A stretch of DNA of 45,922 bases from an uncultured Pseudanabaenaceae cyanobacterium (GTDB lineage Bacteria; Cyanobacteriota; Cyanobacteriia; PCC-9006; JAAUQQ01). The position numbers were made by a program, and so were the translations under genes. Under the pieces are notes generated by a model, which saw only the letters and a program-made list of their open reading frames with translations, ran no database searches and was not told the DNA's origin. How positions within the stretch are numbered: position 1 is the stretch's first letter; each line of letters opens with the position of its first letter. Below are positions 1-8,849 of the stretch, in pieces. The DNA lies in the NCBI GenBank assembly GCA_937949725.1, contig CALECT010000148.1, positions 1-45,922 of the forward strand. Reading direction: 5' to 3'.

Positions 1-1
1 A

Positions 2-196
2 GATGTCATCCTCGATCCATTCCTCGGCTCAGGCACAACGGCTGTGGTGGCCAAAAAGCTGGGCCGACGCTTCATTGGCATTGAGCAGGACTTGACCTAC
101 TGCTGTTTAGCGCAAAAGCGGTTGGATCTCGCAGAGAGCAATCCCACAATTCAGGGCTATGAAGATGGCCTGTTCTGGGCTAGGAATGCGCTTTAG
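2..196 (+). CDS. DNA methyltransferase, C-terminal fragment (gene starts before the window)
   Basis: The reading frame is open from base 2 and ends at TAG 194-196, giving the last 64 residues. It contains [10 protein letters not shown], the S-adenosylmethionine-binding motif I (FxGxG) of DNA N6-adenine/N4-cytosine methyltransferases, followed by a GxExD-like segment (FIGIEQD). Motif I so near the C-terminus fits the beta group, in which the catalytic (D/N/S)PP(Y/W) motif precedes the SAM-binding region; that part lies outside the window. The protein would methylate a specific DNA sequence. Whether it is an orphan or part of a restriction-modification system cannot be told here; no restriction enzyme follows it. 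The next gene is convergent and starts its stop side 27 bases downstream. Confidence 0.85.
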   Translation, partial: DVILDPFLGSGTTAVVAKKLGRRFIGIEQDLTYCCLAQKRLDLAESNPTIQGYEDGLFWARNAL

Positions 197-222
197 CTTC
201 GGCTCCACAGAGCTGCTCAAAG

Positions 223-1800
223 CTAGGACAACTGCAAGACAACCTGGTCATCCACCAGAGTATTGAGCGTGAGGACATCCTCCACCGTCATGCGCAGGAA
301 GCGATCGCCATCGACGCGGAAGAACACCTGAATCCGATCCACTCCCGGATTGCCAAAGGGGTCCAGGTTAATCACCCTGGATCCATCCTTATCGTTCAAG
401 GGCTGCACTGCCGATTGCCCCGTAGCCAGACTGCGTGTGATGAGGCGATCACCATCGAAGTAAACCTCCGTCGTGCTGGTCTCCGCCCCCAGTTCTCCCA
501 GCACCACCTCGATGCCCGGCTGATTCTCCACCGAGGCCCCAAAGGTAAACATCACCGGCTCCGGCATGGGATAGGACTGCCCGGCCTGAATAATGGGATG
601 CCAATCATGGCCGTTAATGCGGTTGTTCCAATAGCGAATGCCGTAGCGGTGATAGAGGAAGTCCTTGATTTCGATGCCTTGGGCCAGTTGTAGGGCTCCC
701 TGGGCGATCGCTTCGAAGGGGCGATCGCTGCGAATCTTGCCCTCCTCGAAATAGCCCTTCAACCAATCCTGCACCGCCGGAATCTGGCTGGTGCCACCCA
801 CCAGCAGAACACCCTCGATATCATCCACCTTCACACCTTGACGACGAGCCTGCTGGAGCACCTGCTCCATCGCCTTATCCAACTGTTCAAAAAATCCCTT
901 CGACCGCAGCAGCGCTTCAAACTGCTCACGACTGGCCTTCAGCTCATAGCTCTCAAAACTCTCATCGTCGAAATAAGTTTCACTGGCATTCTGTTGCAGC
1001 GAGAGGGAAATCTTCAGGCGCTCCGCTAATCGCATCACTAGAGGCGTAGGTTCAAAGCCATACTGACCCGCCAAAGCCTCCGCCAACCAGCCATCCAAAT
1101 CTGTCCCGCCCAGGTTCTGTCCTGCTTTTGCCAGAACCTTGGCCACCTCCACCCGCTGGGCAGACTGCTCAGAAAAATCCTTCTGGCCCCACTTAAGTAC
1201 AAAGCCCGTCGCCTTTTTCACCTGCTCCCGCTCTAGCTGAACCAAAGACAGGTCCAAAGTCCCGCCGCCAAAATCGACCACTAGGAGCAAATCGCAATCC
1301 GCCATGCCGTAGCCCAGCGCCGCAGCTGTGGGCTCATCCAGCATCCGCACATTCTCTACCGCATCGCCCAGAGCAGAACCAAGCCAGTGGCGATAGGCCT
1401 CAAAGCTATCCACCGGCACTGTCACCACCAGGGAGTCCAACGGTAGGGGCACCTGCTTCACCGCAGCCAAGGTCTGCTGCAAGAACGCCTCACCGATCGC
1501 CTCGAAGCTTAGGCTTTTGCCATCCAGCTCCGGCAAAAAGCCCTGCACATCGGAGCCAATGCCCCGCTTGAAGCCTCGGAAGAAGCGAGGGTCATTTTTC
1601 AGATCGAGGCCGCGATCACGCACCGCTTGCCCAATCACCGATCCTTCCTGCTCCCAATAGACCAAACTGGGCACCAGAGGAGGACTCCCCCCCTGGGACA
1701 AACTCACCCCTGGCAAAGCCACCGTCTCTGCTTGCTGCGTCACTGGATTCCAGCGAGCAACCACTGTGTTGCTTGTGCCAAAGTCAATTGCGAGGCTCAT
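223..1800 (-). CDS. Hsp70-family (DnaK-like) ATPase
   Basis: A 525-residue protein with the actin/Hsp70 nucleotide-binding fold. The phosphate-1 loop AIDFGTSNTVVA is at residues 4-15, a phosphate-2 loop VVDFGGGTLDLS lies around residue 175, and the adenosine motif VLLVGGTSQIP lies near residue 335. The C-terminal part (from about residue 385) is shorter than and unlike the DnaK substrate-binding domain plus lid, so this is one of the divergent Hsp70-like proteins common in cyanobacteria rather than DnaK itself. The ATG at 1800 puts IDFGT right at the N-terminus, as usual for the family; the open frame continues upstream to 1875, but those 25 extra residues look non-coding. It is probably a cytosolic chaperone; the client is unknown. 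Confidence 0.88.
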   Translation of the reverse strand: MSLAIDFGTSNTVVARWNPVTQQAETVALPGVSLSQGGSPPLVPSLVYWEQEGSVIGQAVRDRGLDLKNDPRFFRGFKRGIGSDVQGFLPELDGKSLSFEAIGEAFLQQTLAAVKQVPLPLDSLVVTVPVDSFEAYRHWLGSALGDAVENVRMLDEPTAAALGYGMADCDLLLVVDFGGGTLDLSLVQLEREQVKKATGFVLKWGQKDFSEQSAQRVEVAKVLAKAGQNLGGTDLDGWLAEALAGQYGFEPTPLVMRLAERLKISLSLQQNASETYFDDESFESYELKASREQFEALLRSKGFFEQLDKAMEQVLQQARRQGVKVDDIEGVLLVGGTSQIPAVQDWLKGYFEEGKIRSDRPFEAIAQGALQLAQGIEIKDFLYHRYGIRYWNNRINGHDWHPIIQAGQSYPMPEPVMFTFGASVENQPGIEVVLGELGAETSTTEVYFDGDRLITRSLATGQSAVQPLNDKDGSRVINLDPFGNPGVDRIQVFFRVDGDRFLRMTVEDVLTLNTLVDDQVVLQLS

Positions 1801-2301
1801 GGGCGATGGCGATGTAGAGAAAGGAAACAGCCGCAACGATTCTTCAAAAAGAACAATGCATGAGAATTGTCTCATTTCTTCAGAATCAACGATGTTCTTC
1901 GTTACACCAAGAAGAAGAATTCAGGTCGCACTTAGCTACCAGAATTCTCTCTCTAATTAAAAATTTAAATCGCCAGTCCATAGCGGATAAATCGAATTTC
2001 TTCCACGAAATAAGCTGAACTTTCATTGCAGACTTTGCTCCCCAGCGTTAACTCTTTTTGCGGTTCACCCGATCCACAAATCATTGGGGTATCAATGATC
2101 CAAGGCCAGTCTGCACTTTGCGGTGATTAACATTATTTCGTCACTGCTCCAGACCGTTCTGAACTAACAAAGCTCTCCCCCTTGCAACTCAGGGTCTATC
2201 GACTCCCAGCAAGGCAAAGTTTTCAAAGGCTATTTCCTTTGAACAACCCAGGAAATCTCTTTAGTTTTGTTTGAGTTTTATTACATTCTTCCATCGCACA
2301 A
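1801..2301. other. Intergenic region between divergent genes, no gene seen
   Basis: These 501 bases separate the minus-strand Hsp70-like gene from the plus-strand gene at 2302. The part from about 1950 is AT-rich and presumably holds both promoters. A weak inverted repeat (TTCTTC 1895-1900 / GAAGAA 1911-1916) lies upstream of the Hsp70-like start. I see no tRNA, no convincing small ORF and no CIRCE-type heat-shock element. Confidence 0.5.
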
Positions 2302-2643
2302 ATGGTGGCTTGGCCCATGAACTTCAGCAACCAGCTTGTCCGCCTAATTCTTGACTTTTACCGTGAGGATCCCGAAGAGTATCGGGCGATCGCGGTTCTG
2401 CAAAACTGCCATCTATCCCGTCGCTGGGGCACCCTGCGCATCACCTGTGATGACGCTCGCACCGCCGAGGATTTGATTCGCGCCATCGATTGCATTCGCG
2501 AGCCCGTAGCCAAGCTACGACTCGCCAAGCGCATGAAAATCCTGGTGGATGGCGTATTCACCCAAGTGTTTCCCGTCAATGCGCCGGGCTATGGCATTGA
2601 TACTGCGTCTCCCCAATGGGGTAAGTCAGGCTTCTTTTTCTAA
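2302..2643 (+). CDS. Conserved hypothetical protein, small and basic
   Basis: A 113-residue protein of unknown function, or 108 residues if the in-frame ATG at 2317 (MNFSNQLVRL) is used. It has an amphipathic N-terminus, a central stretch rich in Arg and Cys (CHLSRRWGTLRITCDD) and a C-terminus without charge clusters. There is no signal peptide or membrane segment. I recognise no domain. It lies on the same strand as rpoZ, 171 bases upstream, which is too far to assume one transcript. The coding frame is supported by absence of stops, HIP1 usage and strand agreement with its neighbours. Confidence 0.65.
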   Translation: MVAWPMNFSNQLVRLILDFYREDPEEYRAIAVLQNCHLSRRWGTLRITCDDARTAEDLIRAIDCIREPVAKLRLAKRMKILVDGVFTQVFPVNAPGYGIDTASPQWGKSGFFF

Positions 2644-2814
2644 GACAGCCCCTCGGGTTCAATGCCCCGTGAAAGTTTTCTTAGCGCCTGCTTAGGCAAG
2701 CACTCAAACCTCTGAGATGCACCCAAAGGCCAGGTCAGGAAGCTATCACAGGCCTGGGCCTAGTCTCGCCAAAAGCCAGCTAAGATAGAATGCAGTATTG
2801 TTTTTGGCAAGTTC

Positions 2815-3042
2815 ATGGCTAAACGTCCTAACTTCGAATCCTCTCAGCTCATGGTTCGCGCAGAGGAGCTAATCAGCGCTGCGTCCAACCGCTACCGCAT
2901 AACGGTGCAAGTTGCGAACCGCGCCAAGCGCCGCCGCTATGAGGACTTCGAAAGCAATGAAGACTCTGGCATTAAGCCCGTCATGCGCGCCATCATCGAG
3001 ATGTCCGATGAGCTAACCCAACCCGAAATAATCGGCGACTAG
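2815..3042 (+). CDS. rpoZ: DNA-directed RNA polymerase subunit omega
   Basis: A 75-residue protein matching the cyanobacterial/plastid-type omega subunit in length and sequence: an N-terminal helix ([12 protein letters not shown]), the core [20 protein letters not shown], and a segment [15 protein letters not shown]. Omega helps assemble and stabilise core RNA polymerase by wrapping the beta-prime C-terminus. A possible -10 element (TAGAAT) lies about 30 bases before the ATG. A long hairpin follows the gene at 3067-3104, suggesting a monocistronic transcript. Identification is by family resemblance and size. Confidence 0.95.
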   Translation: MAKRPNFESSQLMVRAEELISAASNRYRITVQVANRAKRRRYEDFESNEDSGIKPVMRAIIEMSDELTQPEIIGD

Positions 3043-3066
3043 GGCCCAGTCTCGCGGTAAGTTCCC

Positions 3067-3104
3067 AAGAGGGCCAGTGCATTCATGGATGCACTGGCCC
3101 TCTT
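3067..3104 (+). terminator. Perfect 16-bp hairpin after rpoZ
   Basis: AAGAGGGCCAGTGCAT (3067-3082) pairs without mismatch with 3089-3104 around a 6-base loop. There is no clear T tract after it on the plus strand (GCTCTT), so it is a terminator-like or RNA-stabilising hairpin rather than a textbook intrinsic terminator. Confidence 0.6.
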
Positions 3105-3275
3105 GCTCTTCATAGATGCGAATGAGCCAGGCACTTCCCGAACTTGAGCCAATACTGAGCAAGTCTCCCCCTATAAAGTCAGCATTCAGCCTACTGCGCA
3201 GACCTGAGCTTCAGTAAGATTAAGAAGAGCCCCAGTGGGGTCGCCCAGTCATCGCCACCATACCGAACCAGCTCC

Positions 3276-4001
3276 ATGGGAAAACCACAAAAGCTATTTT
3301 TGACGCGATCGCAAACTGGGCGCCAGCCAAGCTTCACCCATCACATCAACCGCTGGCTCTCTGCCACCCTCATCGCCACCATGATGGCCGTCTCTACCAT
3401 CGTTGTAGCCGCCGAACTTCCTCGCTCATCCCAAGAGCAAGAGATCCACGCCAGTCATCCAACTAGTATTCAACTCAGCCAACGCATTCGTCGCCAAGAC
3501 CTCTGGCAAGAAGTCCAGAAGCAGCTGCCCGACTTGCCCCTAGAAAACCAATACGTCAGCAGCGTTACCGGCGAGGTCAGCGAGAGCAATACCTTGGTCC
3601 GCCGCATGATTGAATACCACAACTTTCGTAAGGGGCGATCGCCCCGCTCCCGCTTTGACTGGAAACTGACCCTAGCCGATTACCTGGGCATCCACGAAGT
3701 AATGGTGGAAGACACCTACCCCGGTGTCAGCAAGCTCAAGGCCAATCCCATCGAAGGGGATAGAGCCGTGATTCAGTCGATGGATAGGCAACAACGACAA
3801 CAGCTCATAAACACCATCGTCAGCCTTTACGATCCCAGCATTCCCTCGACCTTCTTCGACCCCGAAACTCCCCCAGAGCTAGACCCCGCCCTAGAACCAG
3901 TCGAACCAACTCTCCCCACTGTCGAAGCAGCACCCACTCGACCGACCCCGCCCCCCTTAGCCGAGCCTGGCGCTGCAGACTTGCTTCGCCCTCGCACTTA
4001 A
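3276..4001 (+). CDS. Secreted or periplasmic hypothetical protein with Pro-rich tail
   Basis: A 241-residue protein of unknown function. Residues 1-28 are basic and polar; residues 29-46 form a hydrophobic segment (LSATLIATMMAVSTIVVA) followed by AELP, consistent with a signal peptide with a long n-region or with an N-terminal anchor. The middle (about 70-190) is mixed alpha-helical and contains FDWKLTLADYLGIHEVMVEDTYPGVSKL. The last 50 residues are Pro/Glu-rich (PTLPTVEAAPTRPTPPPLAEP) and likely disordered. The gene is followed after 18 bases by the DUF1818-type gene on the same strand, so co-transcription is likely. I recognise no named domain. Confidence 0.7.
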   Translation: MGKPQKLFLTRSQTGRQPSFTHHINRWLSATLIATMMAVSTIVVAAELPRSSQEQEIHASHPTSIQLSQRIRRQDLWQEVQKQLPDLPLENQYVSSVTGEVSESNTLVRRMIEYHNFRKGRSPRSRFDWKLTLADYLGIHEVMVEDTYPGVSKLKANPIEGDRAVIQSMDRQQRQQLINTIVSLYDPSIPSTFFDPETPPELDPALEPVEPTLPTVEAAPTRPTPPPLAEPGAADLLRPRT

Positions 4002-4019
4002 CCCCAGCCCCCTAGAACT

Positions 4020-4454
4020 GTGGCAGATCCTCCTAGCCCAAATATCCCCTCTGCATTATCGGAGCATTCCAGCACTGCGGTTCCCGCCAGTGAACGACTG
4101 GTCAAGGAGGGCGATGGCTGGCGAATGGGCTGGGACTCCAGTCGTCCTCTTTACCAAGGGCTCGTGGGAGGTCAGGACTGGGCATTTGAACTCACTGCCC
4201 CAGAACTCGATGATTTCTGCCGTCTACTGCACCAGCTAGCTGACACCATGGGACAAATGCAGAACGAGCTGATGGATGAGGAACGCCTCTGCTGCGAGGC
4301 CGAGAGCGATTTACTCTGGCTAGAAGTAGAAGGTTTCCCCCACAGCTACAGCCTGCGACTCATTGTGACTCAACAGCGAAATGCGGAAGGAAGTTGGCCA
4401 GCAACCGTCGTACCAGAGCTGATGCGAGCTGCTCAGTCACTGCGAGCTTTTTAG
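4020..4454 (+). CDS. DUF1818-family protein
   Basis: A 144-residue protein with a GTG start. The body from about residue 28 (VKEGDGWRMGWDSSRPLYQGLVGG) through the conserved acidic helix (DDFCRLLHQLADTM) to the C-terminal PELMRAAQSL matches the cyanobacterial/plant DUF1818 family, whose function is unknown. The N-terminal 25 residues are low-complexity. No later ATG precedes the conserved region except one inside it, so GTG is the best start. The 18-base gap from the preceding secreted protein gene suggests an operon. Family assignment is by pattern recognition. Confidence 0.75.
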   Translation: MADPPSPNIPSALSEHSSTAVPASERLVKEGDGWRMGWDSSRPLYQGLVGGQDWAFELTAPELDDFCRLLHQLADTMGQMQNELMDEERLCCEAESDLLWLEVEGFPHSYSLRLIVTQQRNAEGSWPATVVPELMRAAQSLRAF

Positions 4455-4538
4455 CCGGGAAAGGGAGAGACTCAGAATAGATTTCCAGATTTCTTGGTTA
4501 GCTTGGGAAAGGCTGTGATACGATTATGTTCGCGTCAT

Positions 4539-4612
4539 CGGGGCGTAGCGCAGCTTGGTAGCGCACCACTTTGGGGTAGTGGGGGTCGTGGGTTCAAATC
4601 CCGCCGCTCCGA
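4539..4612 (+). tRNA. trnP-GGG: tRNA-Pro (anticodon GGG)
   Basis: A complete cloverleaf can be drawn. The acceptor stem CGGGGCG (4539-4545) pairs with CGCTCCG (4605-4611) with one G-T pair. The D arm is GCGC...GCGC. The anticodon stem CCACT/AGTGG encloses loop TTGGGGT with anticodon GGG. The T arm GTGGG-TTCAAAT-CCCGC is canonical. CCA is not encoded. The gene stands alone between a plus-strand gene and the strong hairpin at 4641-4678. Confidence 0.96.
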
Positions 4613-4640
4613 TTCATTACTATCAGAACAAAAATCCCCA

Positions 4641-4678
4641 CGAGAAACCCTCTGAACTTAGGTTCAGAGGGTTTCTCG
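4641..4678. terminator. Perfect 17-bp hairpin between tRNA-Pro and the TPR gene
   Basis: CGAGAAACCCTCTGAAC (4641-4657) pairs perfectly with 4662-4678 around the tetraloop TTAG. It is followed by TTT on the plus strand and preceded by AAAA nearby (4629-4634), so it could end the tRNA transcript and the convergent TPR gene transcript. Confidence 0.8.
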
Positions 4679-4763
4679 TTTACAGCTCAATACTCTAGTT
4701 TTTGCATCCAGTTCAGCGGTGCTCAACCCAAGCGTTTGGATTGAGCACTCAAGCTTCACAGGA

Positions 4764-5660
4764 TTACTCAGCTGCCGCAGGAACCGGTGCATCAGCAGGC
4801 GTTGAGCCACCTTCTAGAGAAACACCTGCATCCGTCGCTGCACTATCTGGTGCGTTGGTAGCATTTGCCATTTGCTGAATTTGGTCCTTGTACTGGTCAG
4901 GTGCCAAAGCCATTGCTTGCTCAAACAAAGGCTCATAAACGCCATTGTCCTTGCCTTCAGTCTTGAAGACGATCGCCTTAGCCAACACAGGACGGAAATC
5001 CTGGGCGTTCTTCTCCTGAACCTCGTCATAGACCGAGACCGCCTCGTCATAGCGCTTCTGCTCGGTATAAACCTGACCGAGAATGAGCTGTACCGATGAC
5101 TCATCAATCGCCCCAGGCTTAGCCTCATTGGCTTCAGGAGCAAGTTTGAGTGTGTCCTGGAGCAAGCTCACCGCCGCAGTGGGACGATTTTCCTGGAGCA
5201 GTAGGGCAACAAGACCTTGTAATGCATTGAGGTTGCCGGGGTTGGCTTCTAGTAGCGTGCGATAGGTTTGAGCTGCGCCTTCGCGATCGCCGGTCTGCTG
5301 CTTGACCTGAGCGAGCAAGACAGAATAATCCCCCGTGTCTTGGTTCAGTTCTGCAAATTTCTCCAAGTGGGGAATAACTGCCTCAATCTCACCCAACTGG
5401 AGGCGAATATCCATCAAGCTACGCAGAGCTGTCTGATTCCCCGGCTCCCGTTGCAATACAAGCTCAAAGCCCTTGGCCTGATCTCGCAGCAATTGCTCTT
5501 CATCATTAGATAAGTCAGTTTGACCTTCAGCCTGATTTCCTGCTGGATCACGCTGAAACGCATTACCCAGCAACGGTGCAATAGAAAGCCCCAGGAAGGA
5601 AATCACACAGACCACCAAAATGGATTTGATGAGCCAGCCACTACTCCGCTTATTTGCCAC
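4764..5660 (-). CDS. Membrane-anchored tetratricopeptide-repeat protein
   Basis: A 298-residue protein. Residues 8-30 (GWLIKSILVVCVISFLGLSIAP) form an N-terminal membrane anchor or uncleaved signal. Residues 55-265 hold about five TPR units; typical ones read AAQTYRTLLEANPGNLNALQGL and EAVSVYDEVQEKNAQDFRPVLA. The tail is Ala/Pro/Ser-rich and probably disordered. TPR proteins act as scaffolds; in cyanobacteria many assist assembly of photosynthetic complexes, but nothing here identifies the partner. The gene is isolated: convergent with the tRNA and followed upstream by a long gene-free region. Confidence 0.85.
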   Translation of the reverse strand: MANKRSSGWLIKSILVVCVISFLGLSIAPLLGNAFQRDPAGNQAEGQTDLSNDEEQLLRDQAKGFELVLQREPGNQTALRSLMDIRLQLGEIEAVIPHLEKFAELNQDTGDYSVLLAQVKQQTGDREGAAQTYRTLLEANPGNLNALQGLVALLLQENRPTAAVSLLQDTLKLAPEANEAKPGAIDESSVQLILGQVYTEQKRYDEAVSVYDEVQEKNAQDFRPVLAKAIVFKTEGKDNGVYEPLFEQAMALAPDQYKDQIQQMANATNAPDSAATDAGVSLEGGSTPADAPVPAAAE

Positions 5661-6303
5661 GTCCTTACCTCTATGGAACTCAGATGGGGTCGATCTAAGA
5701 CCTCTTTAGGAAGCAACGAGTTCCCACTCATCCTTCTCAAGAGGCCCCACAAAGTCAATTTGACTGTTGTTGTAATGTGCTTATTTTGAACGAAGCTGCG
5801 CCTACGTCAACTGATTCGGGCACTTTAGCGGACAAAGAGCGAGACCCCATAGAAGTGATTCGGGGCATTTCCCAACGTGAAACGTCCCCTAAAAACGACC
5901 CGTAGCAAGACAATTCGCCTCCGAGACGGAACTACAACCTCAGTATTTATTGAGAAAAGCTGTATTTTTTTAACTCATTAACAAAAAAGTTTTCGGATAG
6001 CCTCATTTTTTTCTGGATTAGAGAGTTATGAGTGGGCAAACTTAGGTTATGGGGATATAGAGGCCCCTCCCTGGGTTAACCCATCTGAGTGCTACCCTAT
6101 ATGCTGTGTTAATCGTGCTTGCACGACTTGACCCGTGGGAACACTTAGTTACATGAGTCATTCCCGTATTATTGGTCATCTTCCTGTTGCCTCTTAGATA
6201 AGGTGTTATCTCCATCTCGTTGACAATGTCCACCATTGGCAGCGTGGAAGCTAACCACCCCTTATTGATTTATTTAGCGGTTCACGTAATATCTCCCCGT
6301 CCC
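5661..6303. other. Long gene-free region with small palindromes
   Basis: About 640 bases without a convincing gene, between the minus-strand TPR gene and the plus-strand gene at 6304. It is AT-rich around 5940-6030, probably holding promoters. Visible palindromes are GGGTTAACCC (6073-6082) and AGATAA-N4-TTATCT (6196-6211). The second half could be a long 5' leader or a small RNA, but I cannot assign a known RNA family. Open frames here are short and lack ribosome binding sites. Confidence 0.45.
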
Positions 6304-7191
6304 ATGACAGCTAAGACAGCAGCGACAGCAGCCCCTAGCGAAACCTCCAACGGTGCAGACCCCAATGCTGCACCGTTTCGCCAAGAACCGATTCCGAAGC
6401 CCAGCGAACCAATGCAATTTCGTGCCATTGGTTTGGTGCGGGGTAAGTATCATCCCTCCGAGGAGCAAATCACCAAGGGCAGCATCGTCACCGAAGATGG
6501 TGCCACTCTTGATGCTGTGCTCCTCGGCCGCATCATGAGCTTGGTCAAAAAGCACATCAACCTCGAAGACGAGCACCTATGGGTCGTCTATCCTCGGACA
6601 CCGGAGCGTGAATCTCAGCTCCACGTCCAGGTCGTGGGTGTGTGGGAGCCCGAGACACTGCAAAAGGAAATCTTCAAGGAAGAAGAGGTCCAGCCCAGTG
6701 AGGACGGTCTTGCTCGTCCCATGCGTCCCAAACCTCCCATCAAGTCCACTTCTGACTTGGAAGATGGTTTCTTCTCCGTGCGCGGCGAAGTGGTCTATCA
6801 GTCCATGGAAAAGGAGAGCGTGGTCGTCAAGATCAAGCAGGCTCCTCGGGCTGATGGCAAGAGCCGCGGCTTTAAGCTCAATCTCAAGGGCAAGCTTGGT
6901 CCCAAAGCAGCCCATCATTTTTGGGACTTAAAGGTTGCTCGCAAGGGCGATGAGCTAGTCATCACTGGTGGTAACTGCATTGGGGCTATTCCCCAGAAGC
7001 GCAGCACTGGCCGTAAGGGTGGCGGCGGTCGTCGTCCCGGTGGCAGTGGCGGTCGTCGTCCCGGCGCTCGTCCCGGTGGCAGCAGCCGTCCTCAGCCCCG
7101 TGGTGCGGCGGCGGGTGGCGAGCGTCGTGCTCCCGTTCCCAAGCCCACAAAGAAAAAAGCAGCACCGGCTTCGGAAGCTGCCGCTGAATAG
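6304..7191 (+). CDS. Conserved hypothetical protein with Arg/Gly-rich basic tail
   Basis: A 295-residue protein from the ATG at 6304; the frame is open to 6220, but the upstream residues look non-coding. Residues 1-35 are Ala/Thr-rich. Residues 38-215 form a conserved-looking globular part (MQFRAIGLVRGKYHPSEEQ, DAVLLGRIMSLVKKHI, HLWVVYPRTPE, FFSVRGEVVYQS, HHFWDLKVARKGDELVI). From about residue 230 the chain is a low-complexity Gly/Arg/Pro stretch (RKGGGGRRPGGSGGRRPG) ending in a Lys/Ala segment. RGG-like tails usually bind nucleic acids, so an RNA-related role is a reasonable inference. I do not recognise a named family. A strong intrinsic terminator follows at 7239-7272. Confidence 0.75.
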   Translation: MTAKTAATAAPSETSNGADPNAAPFRQEPIPKPSEPMQFRAIGLVRGKYHPSEEQITKGSIVTEDGATLDAVLLGRIMSLVKKHINLEDEHLWVVYPRTPERESQLHVQVVGVWEPETLQKEIFKEEEVQPSEDGLARPMRPKPPIKSTSDLEDGFFSVRGEVVYQSMEKESVVVKIKQAPRADGKSRGFKLNLKGKLGPKAAHHFWDLKVARKGDELVITGGNCIGAIPQKRSTGRKGGGGRRPGGSGGRRPGARPGGSSRPQPRGAAAGGERRAPVPKPTKKKAAPASEAAAE

Positions 7192-7238
7192 GTTGTTGTG
7201 TTAAGCAGCCTTGATTACAACTGAGATAACCGCTAACC

Positions 7239-7272
7239 AGCGCCTGGGAGGATTTCTTCCCAGGCGCTTTTT
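7239..7272 (+). terminator. Intrinsic terminator after the RG-rich protein gene
   Basis: AGCGCCTGGGA (7239-7249) pairs with TCCCAGGCGCT (7258-7268) and is followed by a T5 run (7268-7272). This is a textbook intrinsic terminator for the plus-strand gene ending at 7191. Confidence 0.88.
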
Positions 7273-7385
7273 GCTGGATTGTTCTCTGGTCGAACAGCGG
7301 TCAAACAGCGGTTCGACCCTACGGGTCTATTGGTGGGAGTTGGATGTCATTGCGATGTCACTGCATTGACCTGGGCATCAAATGG

Positions 7386-8621
7386 CTAGGCAGGACCGAT
7401 CGCATTCACGGCGGCTTCTAGGGCGATCGCCATGTGGGTCCAATGGGTGCCGCCCTGGACAAAGACGTTATAGGGCTCCCGCAATGGGCCATCCGCCGAA
7501 AACTCCGACGTGCTGCCATCAATAAACGTTCCGCCCGCCATCACCAGCTGACTGTCATATCCAGGCTGCTCACCGGGCACGGGCTCCACATAGGCATCAA
7601 TGGGGGAATGCTGCTGAATCGCCTTGCAAAAGGCAATTAGCTTCTCGGGGCTGCCCAAACGCACGGCCTGGATGATGTCCCGCCGTTGTTCAAAGGGGGT
7701 CGGGTTAACTTCATAGCCCAGAGCATCAAAGACATGGGAGGTGAGATGGGTGCCTTTAATTGCCTCAGCAACCATCTGGGGAGCCAGGAACAGTCCTTGG
7801 AACATCACACGGGTCTGGTTAAGGGTTGCGCCTCCTTCACTGCCCACGCCCGGCGCAGTGAGACGGCAAGCGCAGGTTTCAACTAGGTCTGCCCGACCTG
7901 CAATGTAGCCCCCGGTGGTAACGATGGTGCCGCCAGGATTTTTAATTAGCGACCCAGCCATCAAATCAGCTCCCACCATGGTGGGTTCGCGGTCTTCGAT
8001 GAATTCGCCGTAGCAGTTATCAACGAAGCAAATGACGTCGGGGTTCTGGCGTTTGATGCTGGTGATGATGCGTTCCACTTCGTCAATGGAGAGGCTGCTA
8101 CGCCAGTCATAGCCACAGGAACGCTGGATATGGACCAGGCGGGTGCGATCGCCCACCGCAGTCTCAAGCGCGTCCCAATCCATCTCCCCCTGCTCAGTCA
8201 GCTCAAGCTGGCGATAGCTCACCCCCCAATCCTTGAGGGAGCCCTGGTGCTTGCCCCGCAGGCCAATCACCTCTTCCAAGGTGTCGTAGGGGGGACCCAC
8301 CACGGCCAACATCTCATCGCCGGGACGCAGAACGCCGTACAGCGCTGTGGAAATTGCATGGGTTCCAGAGACAAATTGCACGCGGGCGATCGCCGCTTCT
8401 GCCCCCATAATTTCGGCAAAAACTTGGTCCAGAACCTTTCGCCCCAGGTCATCGTGGCCATATCCCGTCACGCTAGAGAAATGATGGGCTCCCACCTTAT
8501 GATTGCGATAGGCCGCCAAGATACGCCGGAGATTGCCCTTGACCTGAGCGTCAATTCCCGAAAAGATTTGTAACAGTGCCTCCTCTGCCTGGCGAATATA
8601 TTGACCTCCAGAGCTGTTCAT
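7386..8621 (-). CDS. Methionine gamma-lyase family / aluminium-resistance-type PLP enzyme
   Basis: A 411-residue PLP-dependent enzyme of the Met_gamma_lyase (aluminium resistance protein) family. Typical segments are HHFSSVTGYGHDDLGR near residue 45, FVSGTHAISTALYGVLRPGDEML near 82, VCFVDNCYGEF near 195, and the lysine region SLIKNPGGTIVTTGGYIAG, whose Lys is the expected Schiff-base residue. The ATG at 8621 (MNSSGGQYIRQAEE) fits the family N-terminus; the frame extends to 8687 but those residues look non-coding. The true substrate of this family is not well established; a carbon-sulphur lyase activity is inferred. The promoter region is shared with divergent desC. Confidence 0.9.
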   Translation of the reverse strand: MNSSGGQYIRQAEEALLQIFSGIDAQVKGNLRRILAAYRNHKVGAHHFSSVTGYGHDDLGRKVLDQVFAEIMGAEAAIARVQFVSGTHAISTALYGVLRPGDEMLAVVGPPYDTLEEVIGLRGKHQGSLKDWGVSYRQLELTEQGEMDWDALETAVGDRTRLVHIQRSCGYDWRSSLSIDEVERIITSIKRQNPDVICFVDNCYGEFIEDREPTMVGADLMAGSLIKNPGGTIVTTGGYIAGRADLVETCACRLTAPGVGSEGGATLNQTRVMFQGLFLAPQMVAEAIKGTHLTSHVFDALGYEVNPTPFEQRRDIIQAVRLGSPEKLIAFCKAIQQHSPIDAYVEPVPGEQPGYDSQLVMAGGTFIDGSTSEFSADGPLREPYNVFVQGGTHWTHMAIALEAAVNAIGPA

Positions 8622-8849
8622 CACTTCCCTTTTGACATTTTTAAAAGCAGTAAGAGCAGCGAGCGACCCCCAGGATGTTTCCCCCAAGATGATCGTCGTT
8701 TGCTGCGCAACTACTCAGTATGCAGCAAGGTGGCAGCAGCTTGAATTGCGGTCCATCCCCTCTGGTATCCAGGTCCCAGGAATCGCGATTTTTCGATGAA
8801 TCGTCCCTGTGTTCCAGGTAATGGATGCTTGTTGTCTTCTCCTTTTTTA

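Noticed and set aside
6042..6236. 64-codon open frame on the minus strand in the long gap
   Set aside because: No ribosome binding site and a composition unlike the coding regions; it overlaps the probable leader of the 6304 gene.
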